DNA of 64,000 nt from Seriola aureovittata (lineage: Eukaryota > Chordata > Actinopteri > Carangiformes > Carangidae), in NCBI RefSeq assembly GCF_021018895.1, contig NC_079386.1, positions 1,240,001-1,304,000 of the forward strand. The letters are read 5' to 3'. Of this stretch, positions 13,150-25,000 are shown piece after piece; the first letter of the stretch is position 1, and every line of letters starts with the position of its first letter. A program made the position numbers and the translations under genes. A model generated the notes under the pieces. The model was given only the letters and a program-made list of their open reading frames with translations. It searched no databases and was not told the origin of the DNA.

Positions 13150-13280
13150 GCAACAGGAGACATCAGAGGATCCCAAAACTCAGTAGGATTCTTCCTCTGG
13201 GGACAAAGAATGTTTGTACAAAATTTAAGGCCAAAACCTTCCTGTAGTTGTTGAGGTATTTCAGTCTGGACCAACAACAC
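13150..13280 (+). repeat. Interspersed repeat copy ('CAGTAGGATTCTTCCTCTGG ... ATTTCAGTCTGGACCAA')
   Basis: It shares the order CAGTAGGATTC-TCCTCTGG, then TTGTACAAAATTT, then GTTGTTGAGGTATTTCAGTC with the copies at 59978-60335 and, partially, 3640-3920. Confidence 0.6.
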
Positions 13281-13592
13281 CATCCTCAGACCTGCAGCTA
13301 AACATTCTCAACTCACAACTCAATCCCCCTGCAGCTCTGGTGTTTGCAGATTGCATTAATATTAATTAAAACTTCTTGTCCATGTGGTTGATAAAAAAAT
13401 AAAAACTAAAAAAAAAAAAAGTAGATACTGTGTGTGAATCTGAAAATGTCAGACTTTTGCTCTCTACAATAAGTGGACAGACAGTTGTGTCAGATTTGTC
13501 ACCAAAAAACCAAGCCAATAGTGAAGCTGCTTGACTTATGGCTTCTAGTAGATAGACAACAAAAACTATACAATTATATGGAAATATAAGGA

Positions 13593-13631
<39 letters not shown>
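13593..13631. repeat. (AAT)n microsatellite
   Basis: There are about thirteen uninterrupted AAT/ATA units. Confidence 0.95.
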
Positions 13632-13633
<2 letters not shown>

Positions 13634-16110
13634 TATAAATGATTTGCTCTAAACTTTCTCTGTTACTTCTACCTGTGTATTGTGTTTGGCTGCATGTGTG
13701 TGTATGAAAAATCACCCTGTGGAAACACTGTGGGGGGAAAATCAGTGAGTGGAAACACACTCATTAAAGCTGTTTGTGAGGGAGTGTGAGTGTGTTGTGT
13801 GATGCCCCAGGGTTGTGCTCAGATGGTGTTCGGTTACTAACCCTACACACACATGCATACCGCGCACACACACTGTGTGTCCCATGATGCACTTGTGTCC
13901 ACACAGGCCTGATCAGTACAAACTACTCATCCACATACTCCCTGCGCAATAATTACAGTAGATGAGTCATGGCGAAGAAGGGAAACACTGTCAGAGGTCA
14001 CACTCTGATTATAGAACTATAGCTTGACAAAAATAATCATGATCTAAAGCCACTATGTGCAACGTGAAAATCCCTGACTTTGGCACCCCAGAGTTGTTGC
14101 ATTTAAAAAGACAACACTCATTTTTCTACAAACAAAATATTACACCATAAGAATAATTTTAAACATGCTGCACTCACCCAAAATTCTGCAAATATCTATC
14201 TAAAGTTTGCTTTCTTCAGACACCATAAGATACTGGTCATACCACGCCACATAAGGCTGGAGCAGCAAAGCGTGTGCGTGTGCTGAAATGAGTCCGGGTG
14301 TGTTCTGTAGGTTTTTCTGACACAGCCTTGCTGCTCTAAAGCCCCCGAGTATAGTGTTTAACTGTGGTACCCCCCCGTGGTAGTAAAAGAGGCACTGTGC
14401 CAGACAGCAATGACCGCCGCGTGTCAAAGCGAGCGCTACCTATACATACAGCATATACACAGACATATACAGCTGTCTCCATCATCTACTTTTGGAGCAT
14501 TTAGCTAATCCGATGGGTCAAGTGTGAGCAGAGCGGTTTCACACACAGGATGTTACAGTAATGAAACACGGGATCTTTCAGTTATAGGTCAAGTCTCTCT
14601 AATCACTGATGTATTTTATTTATCTGAGGCAGGGCCAGACTGACATCACAGGATTCAGTTACTCTTTTATTGGCTTTATTGGAAATGAAGTGACCTAAGA
14701 GCCTTTCATTTCTAACCTGACTCCTCGGGTTCCTGAGAACCCGCTGCCTTCGAAGGGTCTTAATGTGGGAAATAACACAGTATGACTGTCACTTTTCCAC
14801 TCAGCTACCGCCTGAACGTAACAGAGTCAAGTCTGAGCTGCAAAATATATCAAGCCAACCGCCTTAGGCTTTAAAATCTGATATTTCACTCTCCTCTCCT
14901 CCTTGTCTGGCATTTCATGGAGAACCTGTTTGCTTCTGCAGCACCCTCTGGGCTGGCCAGCTTGACCTGTAATGAAACCTGCCTCATCCTGCCTTAAGAA
15001 GCTGCCCCCCCCCCCTTTAAGAATTTCTGTCCCGTGATGATGTAAATGCTGTTTTAGAGGATTTTAATTTTGTGTGTAGAAACCTTTTCCCCATTTCAAG
15101 CCTGTTCAGTTTAAATTGTGTAAGTACTTGCAGCTGCCAGCGAGTACGTGGCTGTCATCAGCTTGTGTATCTCTGCAGACCTTGCACAGGTATATGTCCG
15201 GCAGTCACACATGCTTACACTTAAACAGACAACACAAACACAATAGTGCACTTTCAATAAGTGCACAATGCTAAGAAAAACGGACTGACCATTGAAGGAA
15301 TGGTGAAAATCAAGTCAAGTGGCCAGTCACGAGTCAAACCTGACATTAACAATCTCTCATGGTAGATCAAAGTAATGATAGTGATAGTTGTCTGCTCATC
15401 CGTGGGTGGATTGCAAACAAGTTGCTAACCACTAATTCGGGCCTGTAAAACAAACATGGACGAGAAGTTGTAGCTCACTGCCGACTGACGGCATAGCAAC
15501 GTTATATTTACATCCCAACAGCCCAAAATAATGGGAATTATGTTCTGCAAATGTCAATGTGTTCTCTACATGTGGAGCAGACACATTCCATCTGTGCACA
15601 CATCGCTAACTAACCTCAGGGCGGCTTACTTTAACATTAATAACTTAAACACTGTAAAGATGCTAATAGTTAGCTAATAGTCAGAGTTTTGATACAAGTA
15701 CAGATAAAGTCTCTCATCCCTGACATTACTGGAATACGTCCACATCATAGAGTTCATTACGCATTATCTAATATTGATCGCTCTGTTCGGTGTGTGTAAA
15801 GTGTGAGACCAGCAGAGCTTCTACATCCCGTTCCTGATGAATGTCTGTATGTGGAGGGAAAGGTCTACAATAACCCCGTCTATCCCGCCTATGGCAATTA
15901 TGAATTTGATCTATTAGTAAGTGCTGAAAGAAGCAGACAATCTGTCAGCTCACTGGACCTCAGTCAGCAGAGAGAGGGAGGGCCTCCAGTGACTGAACTG
16001 TTTCACTCTGCTGATCCAGATCAAGTTCTTCTGTAATCATCCCCTCATGCAATCAGACTGAAGCTGCATTACACACTCATTAGTCATCATCTTTGTATAA
16101 TAACTTAATG
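13632..16110. other. Intergenic; no gene supported
   Basis: A C11 run lies at 15005-15015. A 77-codon open stretch ends with a stop at 16036; its reading is protein-like (Y-x-N-P-V-Y-P-x-Y), but I cannot place it in any family or link it to other exons. About 14170-14440 looks like old interspersed-repeat sequence. Confidence 0.4.
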
Positions 16111-16113
16111 TAA

Positions 16114-16246
16114 GGGACCAAATGTGTAGGATTTAGGAGGCTCTGAATGGAATATGATGTTCATAATTATGTTTTTATTCACATATAATCAGCTGAAACT
16201 AAGAATCATTGTGTTTTTGATAGTTTTGAATGAGCCCTTCATATCT
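16114..16246 (-). mobile_element. Truncated MITE end ('AATGTGTAGGATTTAG' family)
   Basis: The segment CCAAATGTGTAGGATTTAGG, a following AATGGAATATGATG, then AAGAATCATTGTGTTTT and GAATGAGCCCTTCATATCTA match one end of a very common teleost non-autonomous DNA element. That element normally continues into a 'CATAGGGAGCGGGTCC'-like body. Here it stops exactly at a TA, where a Tc1 terminal repeat begins. Confidence 0.65.
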
Positions 16247-16248
16247 AC

Positions 16249-16680
16249 AGTGCATTTGGAAAGAATTCAGACCCTTTCAATGTTTTCACATTTTGTTATG
16301 TTGCAAGCCTTATCCCAAAATAAAGAAAATATTACAAAGAAATAAAAACTGACATAAGTATTCAGACACTTCAGGTTCCTCCATTTCTCTGGATCATCTC
16401 CGAGATGTTTTTCTACAGCTTGACTGGAGTCCACCTGTGGTAAACTCAGCTGATTGCACGTGATGTGGGAAGACACACACAGCTGACACTGCAGACCAGA
16501 GCAGAAACCATGAGGAGGAAGGAGCTGCTGCAGAGCTCAGAGTGGGGAAGGAGACCACAACATTCTGCTGTCGGGAACCTTCAGTGGCTTCTATCATTCT
16601 TAAATGGAAGAAGTTTGAAACAACCTTCTTCAGTCATCCTGACTGAGCTCCACAGACGCTGTGTGGAGATGGAGAAACTT
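16249..16680 (+). mobile_element. Tc1/mariner transposon remnant with left terminal repeat and broken transposase N-terminus
   Basis: The copy starts with CAGTGCATTTGGAAAG after a TA. Next come AATTCAGACCCTTTC and CATTTTGTTATGTTGCA, the usual terminal repeat of a fish Tc1-like family, and later TTGACTGGAGTCCACCTGTG. From 16510 the plus strand encodes a start resembling the helix-turn-helix N-terminus (M-R-R-K-E-L, S-S-E), and in another frame reaches S-I-I-L-K-W-K-K-F-E-T-T (about 16590-16625). The frames do not join, and the DDE catalytic part and right terminal repeat are missing. It is a dead, truncated copy. Confidence 0.8.
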
Positions 16681-16699
16681 CCACAAGTATTACTATTGG

Positions 16700-18060
16700 T
16701 GTGATTACTGCTTGCTTTGCTGCCCCCAAGTGGCCAGAAAATCTATTAATGCTGCTTTAAACTAATGAAAGACCCCTCTAATGAAAATCAAATGTTTAAC
16801 CTAGAAATATGATGAGTGAAATAATCATCATCACCATGACTGAGTGTCTCCACCTTGAGCTGCAGTAATGACAGTCTCATAAACACAGATTCAGACAGCC
16901 AGGGTTTCACATGTCACAAACCTAAGGAACCAATCCTGTCAACCTGTGGGGACGGGGGGCGGGGCTAAATAAACCTGAAATCTTGTCAGTACAGAGAGAG
17001 AGAGTTAGCATTAGCACAACCACTAACACTGTGTCAGCCACTGCCAGTTACAAGCTAACAAATAACATAAACAAATAAAAGATGCTAACTATGCTAACCG
17101 CTCTGATCCGTCTGCTAGTCTCAGGTTCTGGTCTCAGACTCCTCTGAGTCTGGGTCTGACTGAGGCTCAAACATGTGGCTGAGTCTCTCTGATGTTTCCT
17201 CCTCTAACCATCTTGATACTCTCTGCTCTTTCACCTGTCCACCTGCAGCCAGCAGGTGGTGGGCGGGGCTCAAGGCCTGATCCAGGTTTCTCAATCAGGA
17301 AGTGAGAGGAGATGAGCTTCAGACCCAGTTTGTATGTGTGAAAACATGTTAAACTAAATATGAATCATAGCAGAGGATTTTAAAACATGACTGCAGGAAC
17401 ATTGTTTTTTATTTTATTTTGAGTGGATGGATAATGTCTTAGCAAATTATTTAATCAAATTATAACAGCATTTTGGTAAAGTTATTATAAACGTCTATTA
17501 TAATTCCAGTGGCACACCCTCTATAAACAAGAGAAAATCCTAGTTCTGAAATAAGTCATATGTAAGATGTTGCTTTGTTGAGAAAGTCCACTGGTCACAA
17601 AGAGAATAAATCACTGCAGCCACATTTCAGTGGCATTTTATTAGGTGAAAATATACACCCATACACTCTGTTCCCTGAGAGGGCTCCTGTGCTCCATGTC
17701 TGCTCTGTTAACTGCATTAGCCCCAGTGTGGCAGCCAGCTGATGAATAGCCAGCAGTAGGTGTTAAGTAACATGTTGGGGGAGAGCGGGTCCTGGGCATC
17801 CATCATAATCATCACCGCCTGGGGAGGTCTGTTCTGGATGCTGATGCTGAGTTGGTTGGCTCTAAGCTGTGGAGAGGTGGGCTCGCAGAAACAAAGCCTG
17901 TGGGGTTTTTTATTCCAAAACACAACCCTAACCCTAACTTATCAACCTCCACGCAATTACACTATTACACTATTTTGTAATCATTTTCTCCAAGGGAGGA
18001 CAGTAGGACATGGATACAAGATACACCAAACTGGTGCCCAAATATTTCTAAATTACATGT
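16700..18060. other. Intergenic; old repeat-like sequence but no gene
   Basis: Only low-complexity and old interspersed-repeat-like sequence is seen, for example TGCTGCCCCCAAGTGGCCAG at 16719, which resembles the end of a common fish repeat. Two telomere-like CCCTAA units at about 17925-17937 are too few to count as an array. Confidence 0.4.
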
Positions 18061-18089
18061 TTAGTTTTTAAAAGAAATCTATTGACAGT

Positions 18090-18560
18090 TTAAACCCTTA
18101 CAGCTCCATATTTTCCTCTTCTCCTGTGTTTTATTTGAAGTGTTGCTCCATAAGAAGATATATTTGTGGTTTTAAGAACCAAAAAGCTTCTCAGTGTAGT
18201 TTTACATCTTCTCTCTCAGGCTTCTCTCTGGAGCTCTAGTGACAACAGGTCGGTGAGCCAATCAGAAGAGAGGAGGCTCTGAGTCTCTCTTCTGATTTGC
18301 TGACTGTTTTCTGAGTGATCCAATAAAAATATAGCAGCTTTCAGGTAAACACTCAGAGAAACCAAATCCTGCAAGGGTGGATGGTGGGTCCAGGTGGGCG
18401 GGGCTTGGGGCCTGGCTGAGAGCGGTGACTGCTTTGTTGTGACATCACAAAGTTCTAGAAGTCCTGACGGCTGGTTTTAAGGCTCAGTTTCTGAATACAA
18501 GCTGTGTGTAATTCTCTGTGGACTGAGGCTTTGATACTTTCACAGTATTAATATTGAACC
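18090..18560 (+). repeat. Teleost interspersed repeat ('GAGCCAATCAGAAGAGAGGAG' family)
   Basis: Blocks in order are AAGAACCAAAAAGCTTCTCA, GAGCCAATCAGAAGAGAGGA, AGTGATCCAATAAAAATA, CAAATCCTGCAAG, TTGTGACATCACAAAG, and GAAGTCCTGACGGCTGGTTT leading to TTTGATACTTTCACAGTAT. I recognise this arrangement as a high-copy non-coding repeat of fish genomes. Its class is not certain. Confidence 0.65.
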
Positions 18561-19880
18561 TAGACCTGATCTATAATCAAACAACACATGGACATCTACC
18601 TTTAGACTGTATGGACCTTTAAAAAGTGGGGATACATAGGATTCCAAAGTGGAGAACTGAAATGCTTGCCTAATTGCTTTCAGCATCAAGTAACTATTTT
18701 GGAAACTTTTAGAGGAAACTAAAATTGTCTCGGTATTTTGCATGATCGGATTAAAATTTATTAGGGGTCTAAGATTAGGGGTTGAAATTAGCATTGGGCC
18801 CCACTGATCCCTCAGTCACCATTCTCTGGACCTTAAATCATATCACCAGACAAGAACATGCTAAATGATTCTGCAAACTCTCTACAACGTGTGCTCATTG
18901 CAACTACATACGTTTTAAGGTTGGGGAAAAAGACAAACATTAATGGCAGGTCTGTGATGGGATGTGAACTCTGGTCAGATGGAACCTGCCCACCACCCCA
19001 ACTTCCTTGTACTGTGGCCCTGGTAGTGAATATATTCCTCTGGCATATTTCCAGAGCATGTATAGTTTGTCAAACCTGCATCACATGCAGCAGTAATATA
19101 ATAATAATAAACCTATGCAACTGTTTGAGCTTTCAGCTGGCTCTGGCTCTGGCTCCCATTATGGTTCTGCCAGAGTCAATAAACTGAACCTAACGTGTGA
19201 CTGGACCTGAGTGATGGACCAGTCAACACTGTTCATAATGTACAAACAAACTGTACAAAATAAAGTGCTGGGGTAAGAGATTTCAAAAGCTGTAACTTAA
19301 GAATAGTTATTCAGACACGAGCAAATAAAAAGATTGATAAATGCTGCTGCAGAGCCAGCGATGCATTTCTTCATTTCCTGTTTTCTGTTTTCTTTGTGCT
19401 CGACGGTGTTTATAATCTGCAGCTTGGAAAAGATACACGTGAACATACTGTACGTTATGATGTGTGTGTGCACGAAATGAAACTCACACTCTCCAGCAGC
19501 AAGAGCGTGGACAGCATTCCTCATCATTTTAAAACACAATGATCATCTAGTCCCTCAGTCGAAGTTTACTCACAGCTCTGGACTGATGCACGAGGAAAAG
19601 CAGTGGATTCAAACTGACTATTGATTGAATATTGAATCTAAAATGTTGATTAGCTGAGCATACTTGGCAGTATGGATGTACCTATCTCAGTGAATAATAA
19701 CCATCATGTTTACAGCCAAGCATAGTATAAATATTGTTTCAGATTTGAAGATGGTTTCCATGGCTCCCTGGTAAGAGGGCTCTTTAGCAGACTTTGGCTT
19801 GGGGCCGCAGGCAGGTCAGGACCGGCTCTGTGCTATGGTGCATGGCACACAGCAGAAACACCACCTACTGTTATGAAGAG
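18560..19880. other. Intergenic, nothing recognised
   Basis: No exon, RNA gene or clear repeat was found. Confidence 0.4.
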
Positions 19881-19884
19881 TCAT

Positions 19885-20175
19885 CATTATTTAGAATTAC
19901 CATGCATATACACATGAGACAAAACTCATTCACATACTGAAAACCACACACACACACATACTAATAAAAATGTGCTCATATACACAGCTGAATATGTCCT
20001 CTCTCATAAACGCAAATGAATCCAAACTCATTGACTGAATCATTGACATACACACATCTGAAAACCTTTTCATGTGTGTATGTAAAAGCTTTTCCCTTGT
20101 ATGTGTGAGGTTTTCAGTGTAGTATGTGAATGAGTTTGTTCCATATGTGCATATGCATGGTAATTGTGAATAATG
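19885..20175. mobile_element. Palindromic MITE with about 60-bp terminal inverted repeats
   Basis: The left arm (CATTATTTAGAATTACCATG..., then ACTCATTCACATACTGAAAA) is mirrored by the right arm, whose reverse complement reads CATTATTCACAATTACCATG... and ACTCATTCACATACTACACT. The arms span about 19885-19948 and 20110-20175. A second, internal perfect 12-bp inverted repeat (ACATACACACAT / ATGTGTGTATGT, about 20046-20083) surrounds another TGAAAACC motif. There is no coding capacity. I cannot assign a superfamily; no obvious target-site duplication was seen. Confidence 0.75.
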
Positions 20176-20179
20176 TCCT

Positions 20180-22650
20180 CGATGGCCCCTCATACTCTGC
20201 TAACTCAGAAACATTAAAGTAAAGGAGATGGATTTGTCCAGAGCCGGATTCAGATGGGAGCAGGTAATAACTGTTGACCATTCACAGCCATCAATCAAGA
20301 AAAGGTATTCAAATCAAATAATGTCATTCAGCAACCTTTTTATGAGGAGTAAAATTTGAAGAAGTAGATCTTTTAAAAAAAAAAAAAGGTACACAGCACT
20401 AAACACCAGACCTTTTCCATGGCAGACATTTTGACATGTAGCAGGAAAAGCACAGGTGGAACTAACAGCCCCCCAATTAACAATGGCTGCATCCCATCGT
20501 CAATCTACTGTATTCATATGAACAATGGGTTAGATGACTGTAAGCAATTACGGTTTGGTTCTCATCAGCCCTCTAACTAAGGAGCTAATGGCTAGTTAGC
20601 AACTAGCATTTAGCCGTTAAAGAGCCTTTTTGGTCTTTTTGAGGAAATTAAAACTAAACTAAACTAAAAGGGGAATTATTAACGGATGTAGGCCTACATT
20701 TGTCAGTGGACATAGACATGACAGGCAACAGTTTGCTAACTTGTCAGGTACATCAACTTTATAATATGTAAAAAGTAAAACAAGTGGAATAAACCCATCG
20801 TTAATGTCATTAGTTTCATCTGAGGTTGCTTTTAGTGAAATATCCTTGTGTAGTTTGTGACGCCTGACTTCACTATGAATTCATCTAGATTGATCTTAGC
20901 CAGAACGACAGGTGAATGACTTTTATTCTACAAATTAAACTATGCATTCAATTTAAAATAAAAATAACAGTGTAGGAACATAACATAGCTTTTCTTGTGA
21001 GCATGTCTGGAGCTCCCTTACTGTCTGTGATATACGGAGGGTCTGGCTGTAAGTCTTTGTCTCCAGCACTCAAGAGACACCTCTGGTCATGTCCATAATA
21101 AGCTATCAATTTATTCACCGTCCTCCCACGGCCCCCTAATTCTGCCTTTTCTCACCCATTCGCAGATTTCTGGAATCAATTTCCCAGCTCACATAAACAC
21201 AATGAAGTGTCAGCCGGCCGACGGCTCACTTCTGCAGCGGAAACGTGTCCTAGACTCTTCACATTAACCGGCTCTGTCCTGCTGTTATATCTCCTGATAG
21301 GCACCATGGAGAACGTGGTCTGTTCAGTGTAAGTCATATTTTAGACACAGTGCTCCGTTTGGTGGAGCTGATGTCTAAACTTGCCAGAAGTGTTTAATAA
21401 AAGGCAAGAAAACTCTACCTTTGTCCTCCGGAGTATTGATCTGAAGACGTGGATGAAAGTCTATACTTTCTGAGTAGTGTCTAGTAAAGTCTGCCACATT
21501 TAGCGGATATCTAGATGAACTAAATGAAGCATAGAGCAGCTTTTCCACATCTGTTCACTAAATTCCGCTCCCTCCCCTCTCTCTCTCCCTGGATCACCAT
21601 TTTTCATTCTACATCTCATCTCATTTTTTGAGGTTTATTTTTAACCAAGTATGGCTTGGAATAGCTCGCATCCTGAAATGGAAATTTGGGATGAACACAA
21701 TGGGAACTTGGCTCCATCACTGTCACAACCAGAGGGAATAAGTGACTCATGTTACTTCAACATAAATGAGTGCAGCCACACCAAAAGACTAAAGAAAAAA
21801 AAAAGGTGGGGGTTTGTTGGTTGGTTGGGTGGGGGGGGTGGGCAGTGAGATGGGGCGTTGGGGGGGTGGTACACTGATGTGGACATTTGCTCATATCCAA
21901 ACACCTCACTGTATGAACATCTTTGTACAGCTTCTTTCCTTTTTCATTATGCAACTGTCGTTCCCGGAGTGATGAAAAGCACATGGCATTTGCTTACATG
22001 TTCCCATTATAAAGTAATAACTTCCAAGCGGGTTTCGCAGGCATAATCCAAATCAAGCCGAAGAGCGAGGCCATCAATCAAATCGTTACACCCGAAGGGG
22101 TTTTTATACCGCTACAGACAGAAACTATAACCCTGTATAAACAGACACCGCCGTCCGCAGTGTTTACATCCAGTCGGGGAGTTGGAGATGTAGCTCGGCC
22201 TCAGTCACATTACGAAACAGCTCAGTGTATCTGAAAAGGGTGAATGCTTGAAATGCAAAAAGATAGCCGTTCATCACTAACTAAAAAAGCTGCAGTCATT
22301 TAGTTTTGGACACTAAGGAGAAGAAGCTGAAAGAAAAACTTCTGTTATGTCACCTTTTAAAATTGTTATGTGCTGAGAAGACTGAAGTCATGCCAAGGGT
22401 GAAAACTTACACATGGTGGGACAGGTTCCAGCATATTTATACTTTATATACATTTTAGGCATAAACATAAATAGATAAATAAAAGATTTTTATTTCTCCA
22501 CCACAGTTGTATCCTGGCTGTGTGGGGAAGATTCACCAGAGCAGTTAAAGCTGCTAAAAATAGATGAAAATGACTATAACATGAAAGGTGTCACTCCTAG
22601 AATTATCAGCCAACTCCTCAGTTCACCTGAGCTCTATAGAGCTTTTTAGC
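20180..22650. other. Intergenic, nothing recognised
   Basis: An A12 run at about 20377-20388 and G-rich patches at 21807-21870 are the only notable items. Confidence 0.4.
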
Positions 22651-22659
22651 CTCTTGTAG

Positions 22660-23040
22660 CTCATTGTTTCGGTTTTTACGGCTCCTAACTTTACTGATTA
22701 GGTTTGATCTTAAGGCTTCCATCAGCAGCTAAACAGCAGACTAAGTTAGCAACGATCTGGTGAACATGGTGGAGCATTTAGCAGCTAAGGAGCCAGATAT
22801 TTCTCTTCAGAGTCTGTGGAAACCAAAGTAGAAGGGTTTTTTTTGTAAATCCCGGCATTTACATTCATTCAGTTTTGTTTCTGGCCACCAGTATCTGGCT
22901 GTTTATCTGCTAGATGTTCCACTTTCCTCAACAGATAGTTCCTAACTGAGCTGCTGGCGTGCAGCGGGTTCATCTCTGAAAACAGCTGGAAATGCATTCT
23001 GGGCTGGACAAACCTAAACAATGAGCTACAAGAAGCAAAG
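22660..23040 (+). repeat. Fish interspersed repeat ('GTGGAGCATTTAGCAGCTAA' family), plus orientation
   Basis: GTTAGCAACGATCTGGTGAA, then TGGTGGAGCATTTAGCAGCT and AAGGAGCCAGATAT, run through to AACAATGAGCTACAAGAAG. The reverse complement of the same series occurs at about 31690-31800. Confidence 0.7.
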
Positions 23041-24029
23041 AAGTTCTGTTAAGTTACAAAGACCGGCAGAGTGGGGTGATAATTCTCTGTGGATCTGCCT
23101 CCAAGAGAAACACTTTCACAGATCATTCATTGTTAAGAAAAAAATATTGATTAGCGCAGCCTTAAACCATAGACAGAGAGCTTCAGTGTGGTGTTGTCAC
23201 TCAAAGACAGTAATTGCAGAGCTCTCCTTCAACCTAAAATGCAGCAAAATTACAAGCAAGCTGTCGATCTTTTGATGCTCCAATGAGGAAGCTAATGATA
23301 CCTTACTGAGGTTTAGCTGCAAAGACAGTTTCCACTTTGCCTCATTTCCCACCAAACCTATAATTCCTTCATGATGCACACATCCAGGCTCATAGCTGAA
23401 GCAGCCCTACGTGCTGCACCCCGTCCACCTCCCACATCATGGAAGAGGAACTCTGCAGATAGACAAATCCGATGCTATGTGGTGAATGCAAAGCGAATGG
23501 GTCCCTCTAGATATTTCAACTGGCCAGACTTCAGAACGAGGAGCAGAACCAAAGACCTTATATAGTCAGAACAAACTCATCTTCAGGCTCAGGTAGCCAA
23601 CAACTGGAGATGCTGACCTCTCCAGAGCTCGCTGATAGCACACCAGAACTGATGAGCTGTTTTTTGAAGATAAGAGGAAAAAATGTCAAGAATCCACGGC
23701 TCAGAGAACAACGTGATATTTATATGCAAAGTTGTGTAAGAGAGATAGAAAATGATCCTGAGAAGGAGAAAAAGAAAACCGCAAGCACAGGAACACAGAG
23801 GAGAGAGAAACACAGCAACACACAGTAATCCGAAAGAAAAAAACTGACCAGTTCACAATCCAGAATCTCCTCAGCTGACCCAGCCAAGGGGGGTCAAAGG
23901 TTAGGCTTTCCTGGCTTTAGCTTTCAAGCTCCATCCCCCAGTTCCTGGACCTGGTTCAGATTCAGCCCACGAGTCCCACGACCTTGTTGGGACTGGTGCC
24001 GTGCAATGCCGGACTGTGGGATCTGCACT

Positions 24030-24063
<34 letters not shown>

Positions 24064-24480
24064 AAGTGATGGCATGTGTTTATTTATGTTAGCCTCTGTG
24101 GGGCGGCAACAGTGACAGGAGAAAAATCACCCCGAGAGGAGGGATTGTTCAAGTGTGAGAGTGTACATGCTCAGTCTGGCACATTTAATGAAGCTGTGCT
24201 ACTGGAAGATAAATAGTCTGGACAAATGGAGGAAAAACATGGCTGACTTTAAGTTTCCCCTTGCAGCATTAAACAGCAGTCCTAAGTAGTGTTTTTTTTT
24301 TTTTTTTTTTAGTGCCAGCACCACTTCTCTGTCAGTGCGGTGTGAAAGTCACAGAGAAGGAATTACACTCAGATTGTTTCCATTATGTCGGCAATTATAG
24401 TAACAGGTCTGCTCGGATAACACACACTGTCCATGAGTATCACACACAAACTCTCTCTCCCAAAGGAAAGCACAAAACTC
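23040..24480. other. Intergenic with two long poly-T tracts
   Basis: T30 lies at 24033-24062 and T19 at 24292-24310. Otherwise no feature is recognised. Confidence 0.5.
24033..24062. repeat. Poly(T) tract, 30 bp
   Basis: Uninterrupted T run. Read on the minus strand it is poly(A), which could be the tail of an unrecognised retroposed insertion, but no element body was identified beside it. Confidence 0.95.
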
Positions 24481-25000
24481 TCCTCACTGCATCACTCCTG
24501 CCTCACACAGGAAACCCAAACACACCCACACCCACACACACACACACACACATTGGGGAACTCTCTCTGATAAATGTGGTTGTGGTCCGTCTAATATGAT
24601 CGCCCCCCCCCCCCCATCCTCGCTCGAGTACTCACCCCATGGCGGTGGAAAAGAAGTCCTTCTGGCTCTGCTGCGACCTCGGCAGCTTCGGCACACACAC
24701 TCATGCACATACACTGATGGAGCCGACCAAGGGGGTTTCCTCTTGTGGTTTTCTCCCCCCTCCGTTTGTACCCCCCACCCTCCTGTCCCTGGCTTCAGAC
24801 GTATCCTTTTTTGGAACTAGAAGGGAAAGAGAAAATTGAAAAAAAAAAAAAAAGAGTGTTAGAAAGTGAGCGAGGGAAAAAGAGAGAGGATGATAATAAT
24901 TGCTCCCCTCGTCCTACACCAGGGACCTTAACAGCCTCCAATGATACACCACCCCTCCTCACCAATCAGTCATCTTTTCCCCTCCCTTCAAGGTTAAGAT
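24480..25000. other. GC-rich island with CA tract, C13 run and a candidate minus-strand 5' exon
   Basis: A CA tract lies at about 24524-24551 and a C run at 24603-24615. On the minus strand CCACCGCCATGG is followed directly by GGTGAGTACT, a strong start-codon context running into a consensus splice donor (about 24629-24651). No downstream exon could be linked, so no gene is called. Confidence 0.35.

Noticed and set aside
15803..16036. 77-codon open frame with Y-N-N-P-V-Y-P-A-Y-G
   Set aside because: Looks protein-like, but no family, start codon or partner exon is recognised; 77 codons can occur by chance in 64 kb.
17924..17938. Telomere-like CCCTAA repeats
   Set aside because: Only two full units.
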